Positions 38,803 through 51,013 of a DNA stretch of 64,000 nt are shown piece after piece (position 1 is the stretch's first letter; each line of letters begins with the position of its first letter). Where the stretch lies: the NCBI RefSeq assembly GCF_902362185.1, contig NC_044499.1:12797764-12861763 (forward strand). Reading direction: 5' to 3'. A program made the position numbers and the translations under genes. The notes beneath the pieces were generated by a model. It had not been told where the DNA came from. It saw nothing but the letters and a program-made list of their open reading frames with translations, and did not search any database. The DNA is from Chanos chanos. Taxonomy: Eukaryota > Chordata > Actinopteri > Gonorynchiformes > Chanidae.

Positions 38803-40236
38803 CTAAACATTACTAATGCGGATGCTGAAGGGACTGCTCTCTCTCACTCTCCCTCTCTCTTCCCCTTTTTCTCTGTAGCTTTGCTCCAAAAGCATCTTCT
38901 CTGGGTCTGCCCCCTCAACACTTCCCCTTTCACTACCATGGTAACCACGTTGACAAGGGGGTGAAGCCTCTTTGAAAAGAGGTGGAGTCTTAGTCTTCAC
39001 AACCTTATCAAAGTAGGCGAGGTCTGCAATGTATTTTCCCATTGGCGAGAGGGAGACGATGGGCGGGAACTCGTAACCCCAGAGGATCTCATCTGGCAGG
39101 TAGGACGTGCGAACCTGGCAGGTAGCAGAGGTGGGCTCCACTGTAGAACTCATCATCACCAGCAACTCAAAATCAGCCAGCTCTGGATCTGTCCAACCCC
39201 CACCTGGAGAAAGGAGGAGATTAAGATTTAGACACAGACTCAGCTTCTCCCGGACCTAAATTAGTGCAGCTCTACCAAGGTCTATGTCACAGCAGCAGGG
39301 GTCGAATTGGGTAGAGGTAGAAACAGAGAGGTGAAAGTGAAATACCCTTGGCGGCCCAGGCTCGGAGTGGACTGTCGTTGTCAATGGTGTGGTAAAAGGT
39401 CAGTGGAAGGATGAGGAAAGGACTCTCACTAGCTGTGTCCACACTGAAAGTTACATTCCTCTGGTCCAAACGAACTGTTTCCCCTTCCTTAGACATGCAA
39501 GGCTGGAGCAACTTTCCTGTCACCTGGAATATCACAGGAGTTACACACAAACTTGCAGACAAACTTCATATGCTTTCATGTAAGCGCATATCACTTTAAA
39601 ACATAAAAATGTTAGCCCTCTATATTCTAACATGTTGTTGTCAAGTTCCACGCTATTCTGAACCAGTACTTATCACAGTTACAAGTTCCATCTTTTGGTT
39701 ACCTGGCAACCCAGCAGCAGACTCTTCCGCATGTTGGCGACTCTGATCATGAGGCAAGGGCGGCCATCATGATTGGCTATCACGGCATGCTGACTAAACC
39801 TCACCGTCTCACCGCGCTTCTTAGGCCGAGCTACCTGAATCAGAACAAAAACAGGTAAATAAAGATTATGTGATTGTGAAGGACCTCAAAGTGTGCAGAA
39901 AGTGTGATTGTGTGCAGCCATCCATGTTTATAGGCATATGAGACAGATTTGCAGCACTGATATATTGTGTGTATAAACAAATGGCACAGCACTGCACCTT
40001 AGCTAGGAAGGTCCCAGTGATGAAGATTTCCATGGCTGTGGTGATGAGCAGTTGGATGATGAGGAGGAGTATAGCAGAAGGACACTCCTCTGTAATGCAT
40101 CGGAAGCCGTAGCCAATTGTGGTTTGTGTTTCCAAAGAAAAGAGGAATGCCCCGGTTAAAGTCTGCATCTGCATCACACACACCGTGTGATTTGCTGGTG
40201 GATCAAACTCTGGCAAAGTGAGAAAGAGAGACAAAA

Positions 40237-40297
<61 letters not shown>

Positions 40298-40859
40298 TGC
40301 ACGCACACACACACAAACACACAAACACACACACACACATGCACACATGCACACACATGTGCACACAAAATATGTTGAAAAAGTATTTGACATTCACTCA
40401 AATTATTTCATTTGATTTTGGGAAAGAAAGTCTGTTGTGACTGTGGTTGTACGTATTCATTTTCAAATATAAAACTGTTTCTCTCTCCTTCTCCTTCACT
40501 TTTAGTTTATTACCCAGTAAGTCTCCATGAAGTAACGCAAGCAGGTACCACAGGAGGCCAAAGGTGAACCAGGTCCCTACAAACGTAGCACTGAAGAGGA
40601 TCAGCTTATACCTCCACTGCATGTCTACAAAAGTGGTCCAGGGGTCTCGTAAGTAGAGAGCACCCCGCCCACTCACGTGCTCGATACGCACGTTGCTCCG
40701 CCCATCCTTTGACAGCACGCGGCGTCGTTTACGCATTATTCCATGACCCCCAGGAGGCGCCCCTCCCAGCAACGGCTTCATAACGTCAGTCTGTGTCTGT
40801 GAGTGGCACACCTTCTGGTGGCAGGAGCCACGGGAGGAAGGGGGTGTGGCCGAAGTCAT
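38803..40859 (-). CDS. kcnj10: inward-rectifier potassium channel Kir4.1-like (KCNJ10)
   Basis: Kir4.1 is a plasma-membrane channel of glia, kidney and inner ear that carries inward potassium current and buffers extracellular potassium. Coding exons on minus: 40859-40514, 40209-39998, 39834-39703, 39523-39346, 39203-38803; 1269 nt, 422 residues, about 40 longer than human. The acceptor before exon 1 ends exactly at the ATG. The order is: N-tail with [17 protein letters not shown]; slide helix [15 protein letters not shown]1 at about 84-110; P loop with TIGYG filter at about 146-150; M2 with the rectification glutamate in [13 protein letters not shown]; cytoplasmic domain ([34 protein letters not shown]-type [14 protein letters not shown]). 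The C-terminus ends SNV, a PDZ-binding type. Extra sequence lies in the N-tail and near the C-terminus. Orthology to KCNJ10 rather than KCNJ15 rests on the SQTQT, RRRVL and ISNV ends. The mammalian coding region has no introns, so the four here are notable. Confidence 0.92.
40238..40366. repeat. (CA)n microsatellite in kcnj10 intron 1
   Basis: A long interrupted ca array beginning about 30 bp inside the intron from exon 2. On the transcript strand it is a tg run just upstream of the acceptor of exon 2, so it contributes to the region of that acceptor's polypyrimidine tract. Confidence 0.95.
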
Positions 40860-41544
40860 CTGTGAACAAGAAAAACAATGACCAAACAGTGGTTACCATA
40901 TTAAAGGTGTATTTCCAGAAATAAACTGTCAAATGAATAAACTGTCCTTTCATTTATACTACTCCTCTATTAGTAGAGCACCTTAGCAAAAGAAGGAGTA
41001 TAGCTGAAGATTGAGAGAATGAATTCAATCAACAAATGTGCAGACTCTCAAAGAATCTATGTCAAAACGGCCTTTCTCTCAGTAATTGAGTTATTACATA
41101 AGCAATTACACTTGATCATTTTCCCTGCTTATGGAATGTGATGTCTCTGCAGCTTTCATAATTACAGTGGCCATGTTATCATCTCTCTTGATGTAATTTT
41201 GCTTTGATGAAGCATAAAAAGGAGAGGGGATAGATTTCCGAAACATACCTCCTAACATTACCTATTCACAGAGGTTTATCCTCCTCATTCTCTCTACTCA
41301 GTGCTCTCTCTCTCTCCCTCTCTTTCTCTCCCTCTTCTCTCTCCCTGTCTATTACAGAGGAATGTTTGTTTCAGGCTCTGATGAAAAGAACAAAAGCCAC
41401 CATTAACAAACACAGCTTTGTATTTCTGTGTGTCAGAGGCAGAAAGAAAGATAATATGAAGGGAAACTGAGCGGGAAAAAGATCCAACACAAAAAGGTCT
41501 CATTAGTATTCCAGAGCGTAGAATACTCTCCTTTGGATGGGTGT

Positions 41545-41575
<31 letters not shown>

Positions 41576-42201
41576 ATGCCTTTCCTTAGAGCACCTACAC
41601 TGTATACGGTACAACACTGTAAAGTGCGTAAATTTCATTCTCTTGATCACTGTCTCTTTATTGCCCCATAACCCCAAAACTGAATTATGTTCGATGCACC
41701 CCACCAGCCCTCTTTGACACATAACAACCTTAAACCATGCTGAGCATACCTCTATCACGTGAGACTCTTTGTAGTAGAAAAGAGTCGACACATCATCGAT
41801 GCCCTGAATTTTATATCCAATGTGTGGTCATTTAGACCACTAACAGGAACAAGAACACTAAAAACAAAACTGATCCACTTCACCAGCTGCATAGCCAAAA
41901 GAAAACGCGCTCACTAAAGATCGTTTAACTATTTAAAAAAAATATACAGAGGCGGGCAATAATAATAACAAATGTCCTTAATCAGTGATAGCGTCATTTT
42001 AAAAAATGTTGTAAGTGTCGTTCATATGCGCATCACCTGAGCAGGTGGGCTAGGCTATAGCGCGTTACATTTAAAGCGACTAATTATCCCACATGATCAT
42101 TGACTTTAAATCAAATTAAACTGAACTTAAAACGAGGAACTTACATTATATACGCTGTCATATTTATTGAAATATCTGATCCCCAAAGTGAAGTTGCTTA
42201 C
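40860..42201. other. probable kcnj10 5'UTR intron
   Basis: The acceptor cttgttcacag abuts the start codon, so an untranslated exon must lie upstream on the minus strand. The best donor I see is at 42201-42200. The interval between has a TC microsatellite (41545-41576) and no coding signal. Confidence 0.5.
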
Positions 42202-42300
42202 CTTTTCGAGACGCCCCTGTGAGCTCCCAGATTGATTTACTGAAAATTACAGTTTTAATCACGCACAGATTTCTTCCGTTTCAAACTCTGATAACGAAAG
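42202..42300 (-). other. candidate untranslated first exon of kcnj10
   Basis: Reading minus, gcgtctcgaaaag is followed by a consensus donor gtaagc at 42201. With the start codon preceded directly by an acceptor, this is a good candidate for the 5'UTR exon. Its 5' boundary is not visible; the right-hand coordinate is nominal. Confidence 0.4.
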
Positions 42301-42566
42301 CTGGATCTTTAACGTTTCGTGGGCATATTAACATCTTTGTGGCTGTCATGCTCACGCAACCCACTTGTTGCATTCCACTCCGTGCCCAGTGAAATTAGGT
42401 CCACACAAAGCCGCGCATAGCAATTCAGAGGTGGCCTAGTGTTGAGTGCTACAGTCTCGGCTGAGAGTCAAAATTCAGATGATATAAGAGGTACGTTGTT
42501 AAACCATCCATACAGTACTCTGTTTCAGGATGACAAAGCACTGTGTAAGCTACTGTTCTAAATGTA

Positions 42567-42622
42567 CATCTCGCTCTCTCTCCCACTCTCTCTCTCTCTC
42601 CCTCTCTCTCCCTCTCTCCCCA
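42567..42622. repeat. (CT)n microsatellite
   Basis: An imperfect ct run with cc interruptions. Confidence 0.9.
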
Positions 42623-42811
42623 TTAGGGAGGCAGTAATCCGTGGTCTCCACATAAACCCCCTTTGTTGGTGGTATCCTCTTGCCTTAAAGTATTGAGGTG
42701 TTATAATGCTTAGGTAATGACAGCTATTACATTTAAAAAATTAAAAATATTCTTTAAAATATACAAATAAATAAGATCTAAAATAAATTTTAAATAAATG
42801 CAGGTATGTAT

Positions 42812-42812
42812 G

Positions 42813-42849
<37 letters not shown>

Positions 42850-42861
42850 ATATATATATAG
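42812..42861. repeat. TA/TG/TA compound microsatellite
   Basis: tatata, then tgtgtg (about 9 units), then tatata again: a near-symmetrical alternating purine/pyrimidine block. Confidence 0.9.
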
Positions 42862-42888
42862 GTTGCTATAATCTTTATCTAGCCAAAT

Positions 42889-42921
42889 CTTGCTAACCCT
42901 TGCTAACCCTAACCCTAACCT
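42889..42921. repeat. short telomere-like tract
   Basis: cttgctaacccttgctaacc followed by ctaaccctaacc: two to three exact ccctaa units plus degenerate ones. It is a tiny interstitial telomere-like tract, or a chance simple repeat. Confidence 0.55.
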
Positions 42922-43365
42922 TTTGACATCATTAGTTTGGTGTACTGAGAGGGCATTGTTCAGTTAAAAAACGTTTATGATGTTTATGACTAATAATGTA
43001 GCACAATATTTTGGGGGGCTTATATTGTATGGTCATGTATACTTACCTCACTCAGGACAGGCAGCAATGGGGACTTGTTTTAGACTTTATAACACTTAAG
43101 TGGTGCTTCTCATTTTATTTATTTTATTTATTTTGTTTTGTTTCCTCGCTCTATGTGGGGCATTACTGTGTAACTTCCAGTACGTGTGCAGATCCCAGTG
43201 GCCTGATGCAAAATCCTAAGAGAGAGCTGAACAAAAGGTCCTGAGAGCAAGCCTGACAAAAGCACGAGGCTTCGTGAGAGGAATAAAACAGCTCCAGGCA
43301 TGCAGCCCTGTTCTGAATGTGACAAGGCGAATCTTTAACTAGAAAGAGACAGAAAGAAAAAGGGG

Positions 43366-43368
<3 letters not shown>

Positions 43369-43413
<45 letters not shown>
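43369..43413. repeat. (GA)n microsatellite
   Basis: A perfect ga run of about 22 units. Confidence 0.95.
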
Positions 43414-43417
<4 letters not shown>

Positions 43418-43615
43418 TTGTGGACAGCAGCAGAAGAACTGGCAGTGCTTGACCTGACACCAGCTGACACAGACATTTTGAAAATAAAAATGAAATTCTT
43501 TAAGACTTTAAAACTTACATGCTCATTGTAAAATGCATCCAGGTGCTTATGCTGTACTCTGTACTATTGTATACTACAGTACACAATGATATCATGTACT
43601 GTATATTGTGTATAT

Positions 43616-43950
43616 ATGTAATGTATAGGTCTGTAGTGTCTTGTGTATATAATGTATTGGTCTGTAGTGTCTTGTGTATATAATGTATTGGTCTGTAGTG
43701 TCTTGTGTATGTAATGTATTGGTTTGTAGTGTCTTGTGTATATAATGTATTGGTCTGTAGTGTCTTGTGCATGTAATGTATTGGTTTGTAGTGTCTTGTG
43801 TATATAATGTATTGGTCTGTAGTGTCTTGTGTATGTAATGTCTAGGTCTGAAGTGTCTTGTGCATGTAATGTATTGGTCTGTAGTGTCTTGTGCAGGTAA
43901 TGTGTAGGCCTGTAGTGTCTTGTGCATGTAATGTATTGGTCTGTAGTGTC
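43616..43950. repeat. 31-bp minisatellite, about 11 copies
   Basis: The gtgtc landmark recurs at 43636, 43667, 43698, 43729, 43760, 43791, 43822, 43853, 43884, 43915 and 43946, an exact 31-bp step each time. The unit is about gtgtcttgtgtatataatg plus tattggtctgta, with few substitutions and no length change. On the minus strand it is open in overlapping frames and would give TLQ-TNTLYTQDTT-type repeats; since 31 is not a multiple of 3, this is repeat read-through, with a 31-residue superperiod. Confidence 0.95.
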
Positions 43951-44859
43951 CCTCTTTGTTAATCTTGTGATGCTGTGCCCTTTATGTTGAGGCAGAAAGA
44001 TTCAGAGCACAGGTATATCATCATATTTTTAATACACATGACAATAAAATTGAAATTGAACTTGAACTATACTGATAACAGAATGTGTCCTTTTCTTTTT
44101 CTACTTCTTCTTCTACCATTTTGGTATTTACAGGTCCCAAAACCTTGAGCAACTATGTTATGAAATTTGGCAAACTGGAAAAACTGAGTCATTGAATGTC
44201 CTCAAAATGAAGCTACCTGACCTCGTGATGGGACCGTAGAGTGCAGTTTGACAACACTGCATTGAAGAGCCACATTTCCAAATTTGTTTTGAGACAGTGG
44301 AAACAGATCCAATATACAACATAGCTGTTGGGTGGACTTTCCAACTAGCATGATCTTTTAGCTCTTCAGATGGCTTTCATAGTGTGGATTTAGCAAAATA
44401 ACCATAAAAGCAAAGTTGTGGTTGGTTTTTAATACCAGTTTGTAGGATTGCTTTAAACTTGGTTGGCATCTGTCGAACAAAACAATGTGCTGTGGCACAA
44501 ACATTTTGAAAATTGCATGGTTACATAAAACAAACAAATAAAAAACAAATTTAAAATTCACCAGATTGATGCGTTACTCAGGAATAACGATGAATACGTC
44601 CACTGGCGCACTAGAAACCTTTGTATAATTCACACTTCTTGATTTTTCTATTTTGTGTTTTATGCAAACTTTTTCAGTTGCACCCCCAAAACAGAAGAAA
44701 TTGTAGCATATTGGCCTTGAATTCAATACCGATAACCCATTTCAATTTCATTTTATAAAAAGATGTGACTCATAGGGTGCAGTATATTAGCTAATTATGT
44801 CAAGAATGCAATGCATTTTAACTGATAGTTCTAAAAAGAAATATGTGTTTATTCTATTT

Positions 44860-45360
44860 ATTACACGGTTTTGTTGAATACTCGATTCTGACTGGTCAAT
44901 TGCGGTATTCTACGGTCAATCCCCCGCGGATACCGAGGGCCGACTGTACTGCCAGTTTTACAGTAAAAAGAGCAATTGCTGCACGAACAACTCAAGTACA
45001 GTGACGAGAGTACTTGTAATTACTTCACACTCTTGGTATTTTGTAAGAAGCAAGTTACAGGAAATTTGGCTAAGTCTGAGTCAATTTATGTTGGGGCAGA
45101 TTAGAATCAAGCAACGCATTGCTATAGCAACAAAGATAGCTCAATCTTGGCCTTGCTTTTAGAAACAAAACAGTCACATTTCTTCAGGGTATCTCAAAAT
45201 AATTATTCCTTAAAGCTGTTATGAGTACAGGAACAGTTCTATGATTTTTTTTGTTCATCGGATGGCTAAGGTGGGGACAAAGGCAATTACAGGGCGGCCA
45301 CTGAAGTTGAAAATATACTGCATAAGCAGCGTATTCTAATGAAATGTAAATTTCACCAAA
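44860..45360. repeat. probable interspersed repeat (MITE-like)
   Basis: The start (cacggttttgttgaatactcgattctgactggtcaattgcgg, read in parts) resembles a fish repeat I recognise from memory. No terminal inverted repeat or coding part could be fixed, so both boundaries and the class are tentative. Confidence 0.3.
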
Positions 45361-46045
45361 TCAATGTACATAAGAATAAATGATAACGATCATAATGATT
45401 TCTGAATTGTATTAGATCAAATTTAACAGATAAACAGAAATGAATCTGTTACCTAAGATTCTGAAGGAGACAGTTACTGTGGGGCCCGTCCCTGGCAATC
45501 TCGATTTTAAAGGGGATTCTTGTACTTTCATAATGAAACAAGATTTAGAGACTCTGATTAGAATAAATAAAGTTTATTCCTACACAGTTATTCTAACAAC
45601 AGCTTGTGATAATCTGTGCATTATTGTAGAAAAGAAGAGTAAACAAACAAACAAACAAACAAGTAAATAAATAAATAAATAAAATGGATTTTACACACAC
45701 CTTAATCAGCCTCCTAATGGTGACTCGTTAAGCATACATTTGAAAAAAAGAAAAGGAAGAAAACAAGAATTATGAAAGACCTGATGGTGGATCTTCCTGC
45801 CGACCCTGACATGGCTCTGCTGTCCTGGCAATGATATGTGACTTCATATTTTGACCTTCCTCTGTCTCACTCTCAGTTAACTGTTGTAACATTAACTAGA
45901 TCTGATGACGCTGATGACGCATTTCAAGCCCAGTATTGCACTATCATTACTCAGTACCGTTGCGTGAGGGAGTGAGTGCTTGCACAGTCAAACTGGAGGA
46001 TATCGCTGTTGACTGTCTGATTCTGAGCCAAAAAGTATATATATA

Positions 46046-46049
46046 CACA

Positions 46050-46095
<46 letters not shown>

Positions 46096-46130
46096 TACAT
46101 ATATACATACATACATACATACATATAGAC
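46046..46130. repeat. CA then (ACAT)n microsatellite
   Basis: About 20 ca units followed by catacata tetramers and a tatata tail. Confidence 0.95.
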
Positions 46131-47721
46131 TATACATAGACTATATATATTTATAACATATATATGTTATAACGATTAAAATCACATTTAGAGGAGAAAG
46201 TAGCAACTCCATATCAACACTATTTTTCAAAGCCACTGAAAACAGAACTTTTTTTAGTTGATTCTTGATGCCAGAACACAGAAAAGCCTGGGAAAGAATT
46301 ACAGAGTATCAGAAACTGAGATGGTAAATTAGTGAGTCAATTTACTAATGTATTGGTAAGCCTCCCCAACAGCCGTTGTAAACATACATTGTTGTAGCGC
46401 AGGTTAGTGGTTCAATAGCTCAGCAAATCAGATTGATCTAAATAGGCTTATTGAACTAATTATCAAGTCTTAGTTCACAATAATCAACATTACAAAATGA
46501 ACATACTAAATATATATAAAATATCCAGGTTCAAGTGATATAGAAGGTAAAAGTAAATAACATTTGAGTAGCGGGATTTAACACTCAGAAAACCAGCATA
46601 ACGTTTGTTGTACCCTAGCTGATGTGTATGTTTATGTGTTTAGCAAACTAATAACTACTCAGACCAAATGAACAGGTGTGGCATCAGTTGCTAACATGAT
46701 AGGCAGGGCCTTGAAATGTTTCAAAGAATTTCATGTTGTAATAACGTTTGAGTTTGCCAGGCAGCAGCACATTCTTACATGCATTCTTTCAAATGCAGAC
46801 TTAAACCACAAACAACGAATGTGTCAAAGTGTTTTTTCCTATTTTGTATTCACATAGCATGGCACTGTTCATTCTTACATAATGATGCACCAGTATACAC
46901 ATACACACATACACACACACCCCCACCCCCAAGGCATACAGACCTTGTCCCAACACGCATACAAACAGATGAACATGTGATGCTCTGAAAACAGGTTTCA
47001 CAGAGCAAACGGACATTCCCATGCTCTCGGTTCCCTCAGGTTTATACAAAAAACATCTCACTTTCTGTCATCTCACTCTCACACTTACAACCCTCTTTAC
47101 AAATAATTTGTCCTGCCTGCTCACTGAATTAAAGGAGAGAGTGAAAGCATAAGGATTAACCCAGAGATTATTGTATGTCTAGTGGGAGTGGGAGAGCCAA
47201 CACAAACACACATGCACACTCAAGTATGAAGACAGATATGCACACTTTTTATCTTTAGTCCAGTATCAGCTGTCGCGTGTTGGTTCCATATTTTAAATCA
47301 GTATTCACATGAAGTGCCATTACAGGTTAGTATACTGACTATGTAATATTTTGCAGTACTTCGAAATATTGGGTGGATGTGTGGCTACGTTTGAAACGTG
47401 ACAGAAAACGTCATACTTCTGTAGAACAACGCCTGTGTGCTCGACCAATGGCACGTAGCTTCACGGATGTACGTCAGATGGCAGAGGAGGCTGCTTTAGG
47501 CTTTATAATGCGCCACACAAAACGATTCCTATTGATACACGCCGGCGCAATAATTTAAGAGAGGATAAGAGTTATTTAAAGGAGTTCTAATTAATTTACT
47601 ATACTGTAGTTTACGGTATTAGGGAACTGAGGACACTTCTATCATTTCAATTACAGGGATTTTAAGCAGCTAAGGCATTTATTTCTATTTTCAGTGATCA
47701 CAGCAAGAAAAGGTACTGGCG

Positions 47722-50397
47722 ATGTTTCCTGATTCCGGCTCTGGGTATGTATCTTTAACTTAAACCTTATTATTATCTTCTACGTTCATATGTACAATTA
47801 TTTTTGTAACTAGTTTAAACTTATCATTTGACACGTCTTTGAATGTGCCATGGGCATCATCAATGAAGAGTATGCCGCGATGAGACATGTCGACTCAAAT
47901 GTTCCAAGAAAACTTACAGTACTTATTGAAGTTAGCTTAAAACAGGCGTTGTTTCTTTTGTTAAAACAGTTGTTGAAGCTGATGGTTAGGGGTTCGTTGG
48001 CGCGAGTGAACTATGACGGGGCGTGGGGATGGAAGGCTAATGATGAGTTAGCTATCGTGTGTCGTTTTTTCGCTAAATGTTGTAAATTGTATTAATTTTC
48101 AGTCCACACTGAGCTAAATGCTCTGAGAGGACGTAATAATTCTACAACATACTCTTACTGATTTAAGATACTATTTATCATTTTGATGATTATTTCTGGG
48201 TCTACCATCCTCTTTATTATGCGGCTGTAAAACTAATGTACATAAGACATAATGGGAAAGTACTAACCCTAAAAGAATATACCTCATCGTCCAAATACGT
48301 GTCCTTTGTGAGGCAAGTCGGTTTTTCATCACTGATGTGGCGAGTGCTCCACGTGTCGTTCGTCACGCTTGTAATGTAGGAGGCTAGCAGTTGTAAAGAG
48401 GAAGATGAAATGTCCATCCGTGCGCAAGGGCTCTGTGAATGCTCAAAGAGAAGCACTTAGATTTTTCTGTTAGTACTCTGAATGTTCTCAGTGAAAAGCT
48501 CAGATTATATTCATATTTAAAAATGGTCATGTTCTGTTTTCGGGGCACTCGTGGGGGCTTTTTTGTAATGTCCTATAAAAGCTTATGACGCTATAGGAAG
48601 AGATAAGACTGATTCAGAAAGAGAGTTGGTGTAGGAAAAAAGGCAGACAACGTGGTCAAACACAACCACCAACTAAACAGTGACTAATTACAGAGTAGGG
48701 ACAGTTTCATGTTTCAGGTTAACACAATGTTCACACTTCCGCCACCTTCTCTTTGCTCATTGATATAGCTATGAAGAATGCAAGGCTATCGCCAGTTGGC
48801 TTCTGGAACGGGTGCCAAAGCGTCCATTAGTGGGCATTGTGTGTGGCTCAGGCCTGGGAGGTCTGGCTGATGGACTCAAGGATCAAGTGACCTTCAGTTA
48901 CAGTGATATCCCCAACTTTCCCCAAAGCACAGGTGAGCTAGTCCATGTGCATACCAGACCTATCTTTGTCCCTGAAAGTTTGTCCTGGAATGTACTTACC
49001 ATGATCTGACTAGTTACTATATGTAATATGCACGTTCTTACCCGTTACTAAATGTGCTGAAACTGTTTGATAACTGCTAACTGTGCGTGTGATTTGTTCC
49101 TGTGTGTGTGTTGTTATGGGTTTTTGCACTAATGCGTCTTTACTGTGTTATGAAAGCAAAATCGTTTTATATTTGTGTTTGTAGTGCATGGTCATGCTGG
49201 CAAGTTGGTGTTTGGAATTCTGAAAGGCAAACCATGTGTTTGTATGCAAGGAAGGTTCCATTTATATGAAGGATACCCTGTCCAAAAAGTAAGTTTTCAT
49301 ACATGTCAGTACTACAATACCCATTACGCAACGTAGCGTGATATTTGTTTGTGCCCTTTTATGTATTTTCTGAATATGTGACCAGAGGATCAGTAGATGC
49401 TAAAGAGGTTTCAGACATAATAAAGTCATATGATATCTGTTACTGCCTTAAGTGCCATCGCTTTTGTATAAAATAAATTTGCATGCAAACATTCGAAATG
49501 CCATTTGACTTCCTCAGTCACCGGGTGTTAACCTCCATGTACTTACCACATGCATATCACCACATTTATCACTGCCTACTTTTATTTTGTCATTGAACCT
49601 TTCAGTTGAGCTTATCGTGTATTTTTTTAACGTCTGATCCCTGGTGTCATGAATTTTCTGCTCCCGTGAGATTTCCATAACTGTATTTGCGTCAGTCTTC
49701 TCCAAAGAGCAAGATGAAATTACATAGGTGTTATGACATTCTTCTCTTGCTTTCAGTACTGTTTGGGATCATTCTTTACAGTATAGTCATTCTGGGTACA
49801 GTATAAGACTTACTGTACCTATGTGTGAAAGTAACTCTTGTGTCCTTGTTTTGCTAGATTAATTCAAGGGGTTCTGATTCGCATTTCATAACAGCTTCTG
49901 TGTCGGTTTTTTTTGGTAGATTACTCAGCCTATGAGGATCTTCAAGTTGCTGGGTGTTGAGACTGTCATCCTGACCAATGCTGCAGGGGGGCTTAATCAG
50001 GATTTCAAAGTTGGCGATGTTATGATCATCAAAGACCATATTAATATGCCAGGCTTTGCTGGAATCAACCCTCTTACTGGGCCCAATGATGACAGGTAAA
50101 TGTCAATGTTTTTTTTGTTTTTTTCCGACATTTTATGCTTTGTGTGTTTGGTGTACTTTTATGTGACATGTGGATGTGGTGTATATTCTTATGAGGAAGT
50201 ATGTGTATGTGAGTGTTAAATTCATGGTGAATTTACTGTAGGGTTACGTTGATTAAAACGTGTGTAATTACAGTTGAATGTTTTACCTTGAGCTATTAAA
50301 GTAGAAGCGCCAAAAAAGTTAGTCATAGTCATCACATTCATAAACCAGCATGGGGTAACATGCTAACAGACCTACTTTCCTGTCTCTCCCTATCTCC

Positions 50398-50434
<37 letters not shown>

Positions 50435-51013
50435 GTTTGGGGTTCGCTTCCCTTGCATGTCAGATGCGTATGACCGGGAGCTGCAGCACATGGCACATGA
50501 AGTGGCCTCAGAGCTTGGTTATACTGACTTTGTGCGAGAGGGTGTGTACTGTGTGTTGGGTGGTCCATCATTTGAGACCATTGCTGAGTGCCGCATGCTT
50601 CATCGGTTAGGCGCAGATGCAGTGGGTGAGTCAAAGTAAAAAAAAAAAAAAGAAAACATTTTTTCATGTTTACCACATTCACTTCATTATTTGATAACTA
50701 GAATTTGAAGTATGTTAATAATAGCATTAACATACAGACGGACTCACAGGGAAACGTGAACAGTAGTAATTATACCTCTCTCTGTGTCTCAGGTATGAGC
50801 ACTGTTCATGAGGTGATTGTCGCACGTCACTGCGGAATGCGGGTCTTTGCTCTGTCTCTGATTACCAACAAGGCTGTGATGGATTATGACAGTCAGGAGA
50901 AGGCCAACCACGAGGAAGTCCTCCAGACAGGGAAGGAGAGGTCAAAGCAGTTGGAGAAGCTGGTGTGCACGCTCATTACCCGCATGGAACACGACAACAA
51001 CTATGCACACTGA
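47722..51013 (+). CDS. pnp: purine nucleoside phosphorylase
   Basis: PNP is a cytosolic trimeric enzyme that splits inosine and guanosine (and deoxy forms) with phosphate into base and ribose-1-phosphate in purine salvage. Coding exons: 47722-47744, 48769-48932, 49185-49288, 49920-50095, 50435-50625, 50793-51013; 879 nt, 292 residues (human 289), all phases consistent. Exon 1 gives only MFPDSGSG. Motifs follow in order: [14 protein letters not shown] with the phosphate-binding serine; [61 protein letters not shown] with the base-site glutamate; [21 protein letters not shown]; and [11 protein letters not shown] with the base-binding asparagine. All catalytic positions I can recall are kept, so it should be active. 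Fish carry several PNP copies (pnp4/5/6 types); which one this is cannot be told here. The start codon is the only ATG before the first donor in frame. The polypyrimidine tract of exon 5 is a TC microsatellite. Confidence 0.94.
50397..50432 (+). repeat. (TC)n microsatellite serving as polypyrimidine tract
   Basis: About 17 tc units run directly into the acceptor cag before pnp exon 5 (50435). The pyrimidine tract needed for splicing is therefore a length-variable repeat. Confidence 0.9.

Larger units (their letters stand above)
42301..47721. other. non-coding interval between kcnj10 and pnp
   Basis: No gene is supportable. It contains microsatellites, a telomere-like tract, a 31-bp minisatellite, and a probable interspersed repeat near 44.9 kb, listed separately. 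The stretch 47370-47700 just before the pnp start is richer in CG and holds an 61-codon open frame, probably promoter/5'UTR sequence. Confidence 0.45.

Noticed and set aside
41294-41791. 165-codon minus-strand frame upstream of kcnj10
   Set aside because: Crosses two TC/GA microsatellites (ERERERE runs) and lies inside the probable kcnj10 5'UTR intron.
43515-43927. Repeat peptide frames of 85 and 111 codons
   Set aside because: Explained by the 31-bp minisatellite; no promoter or family signal.
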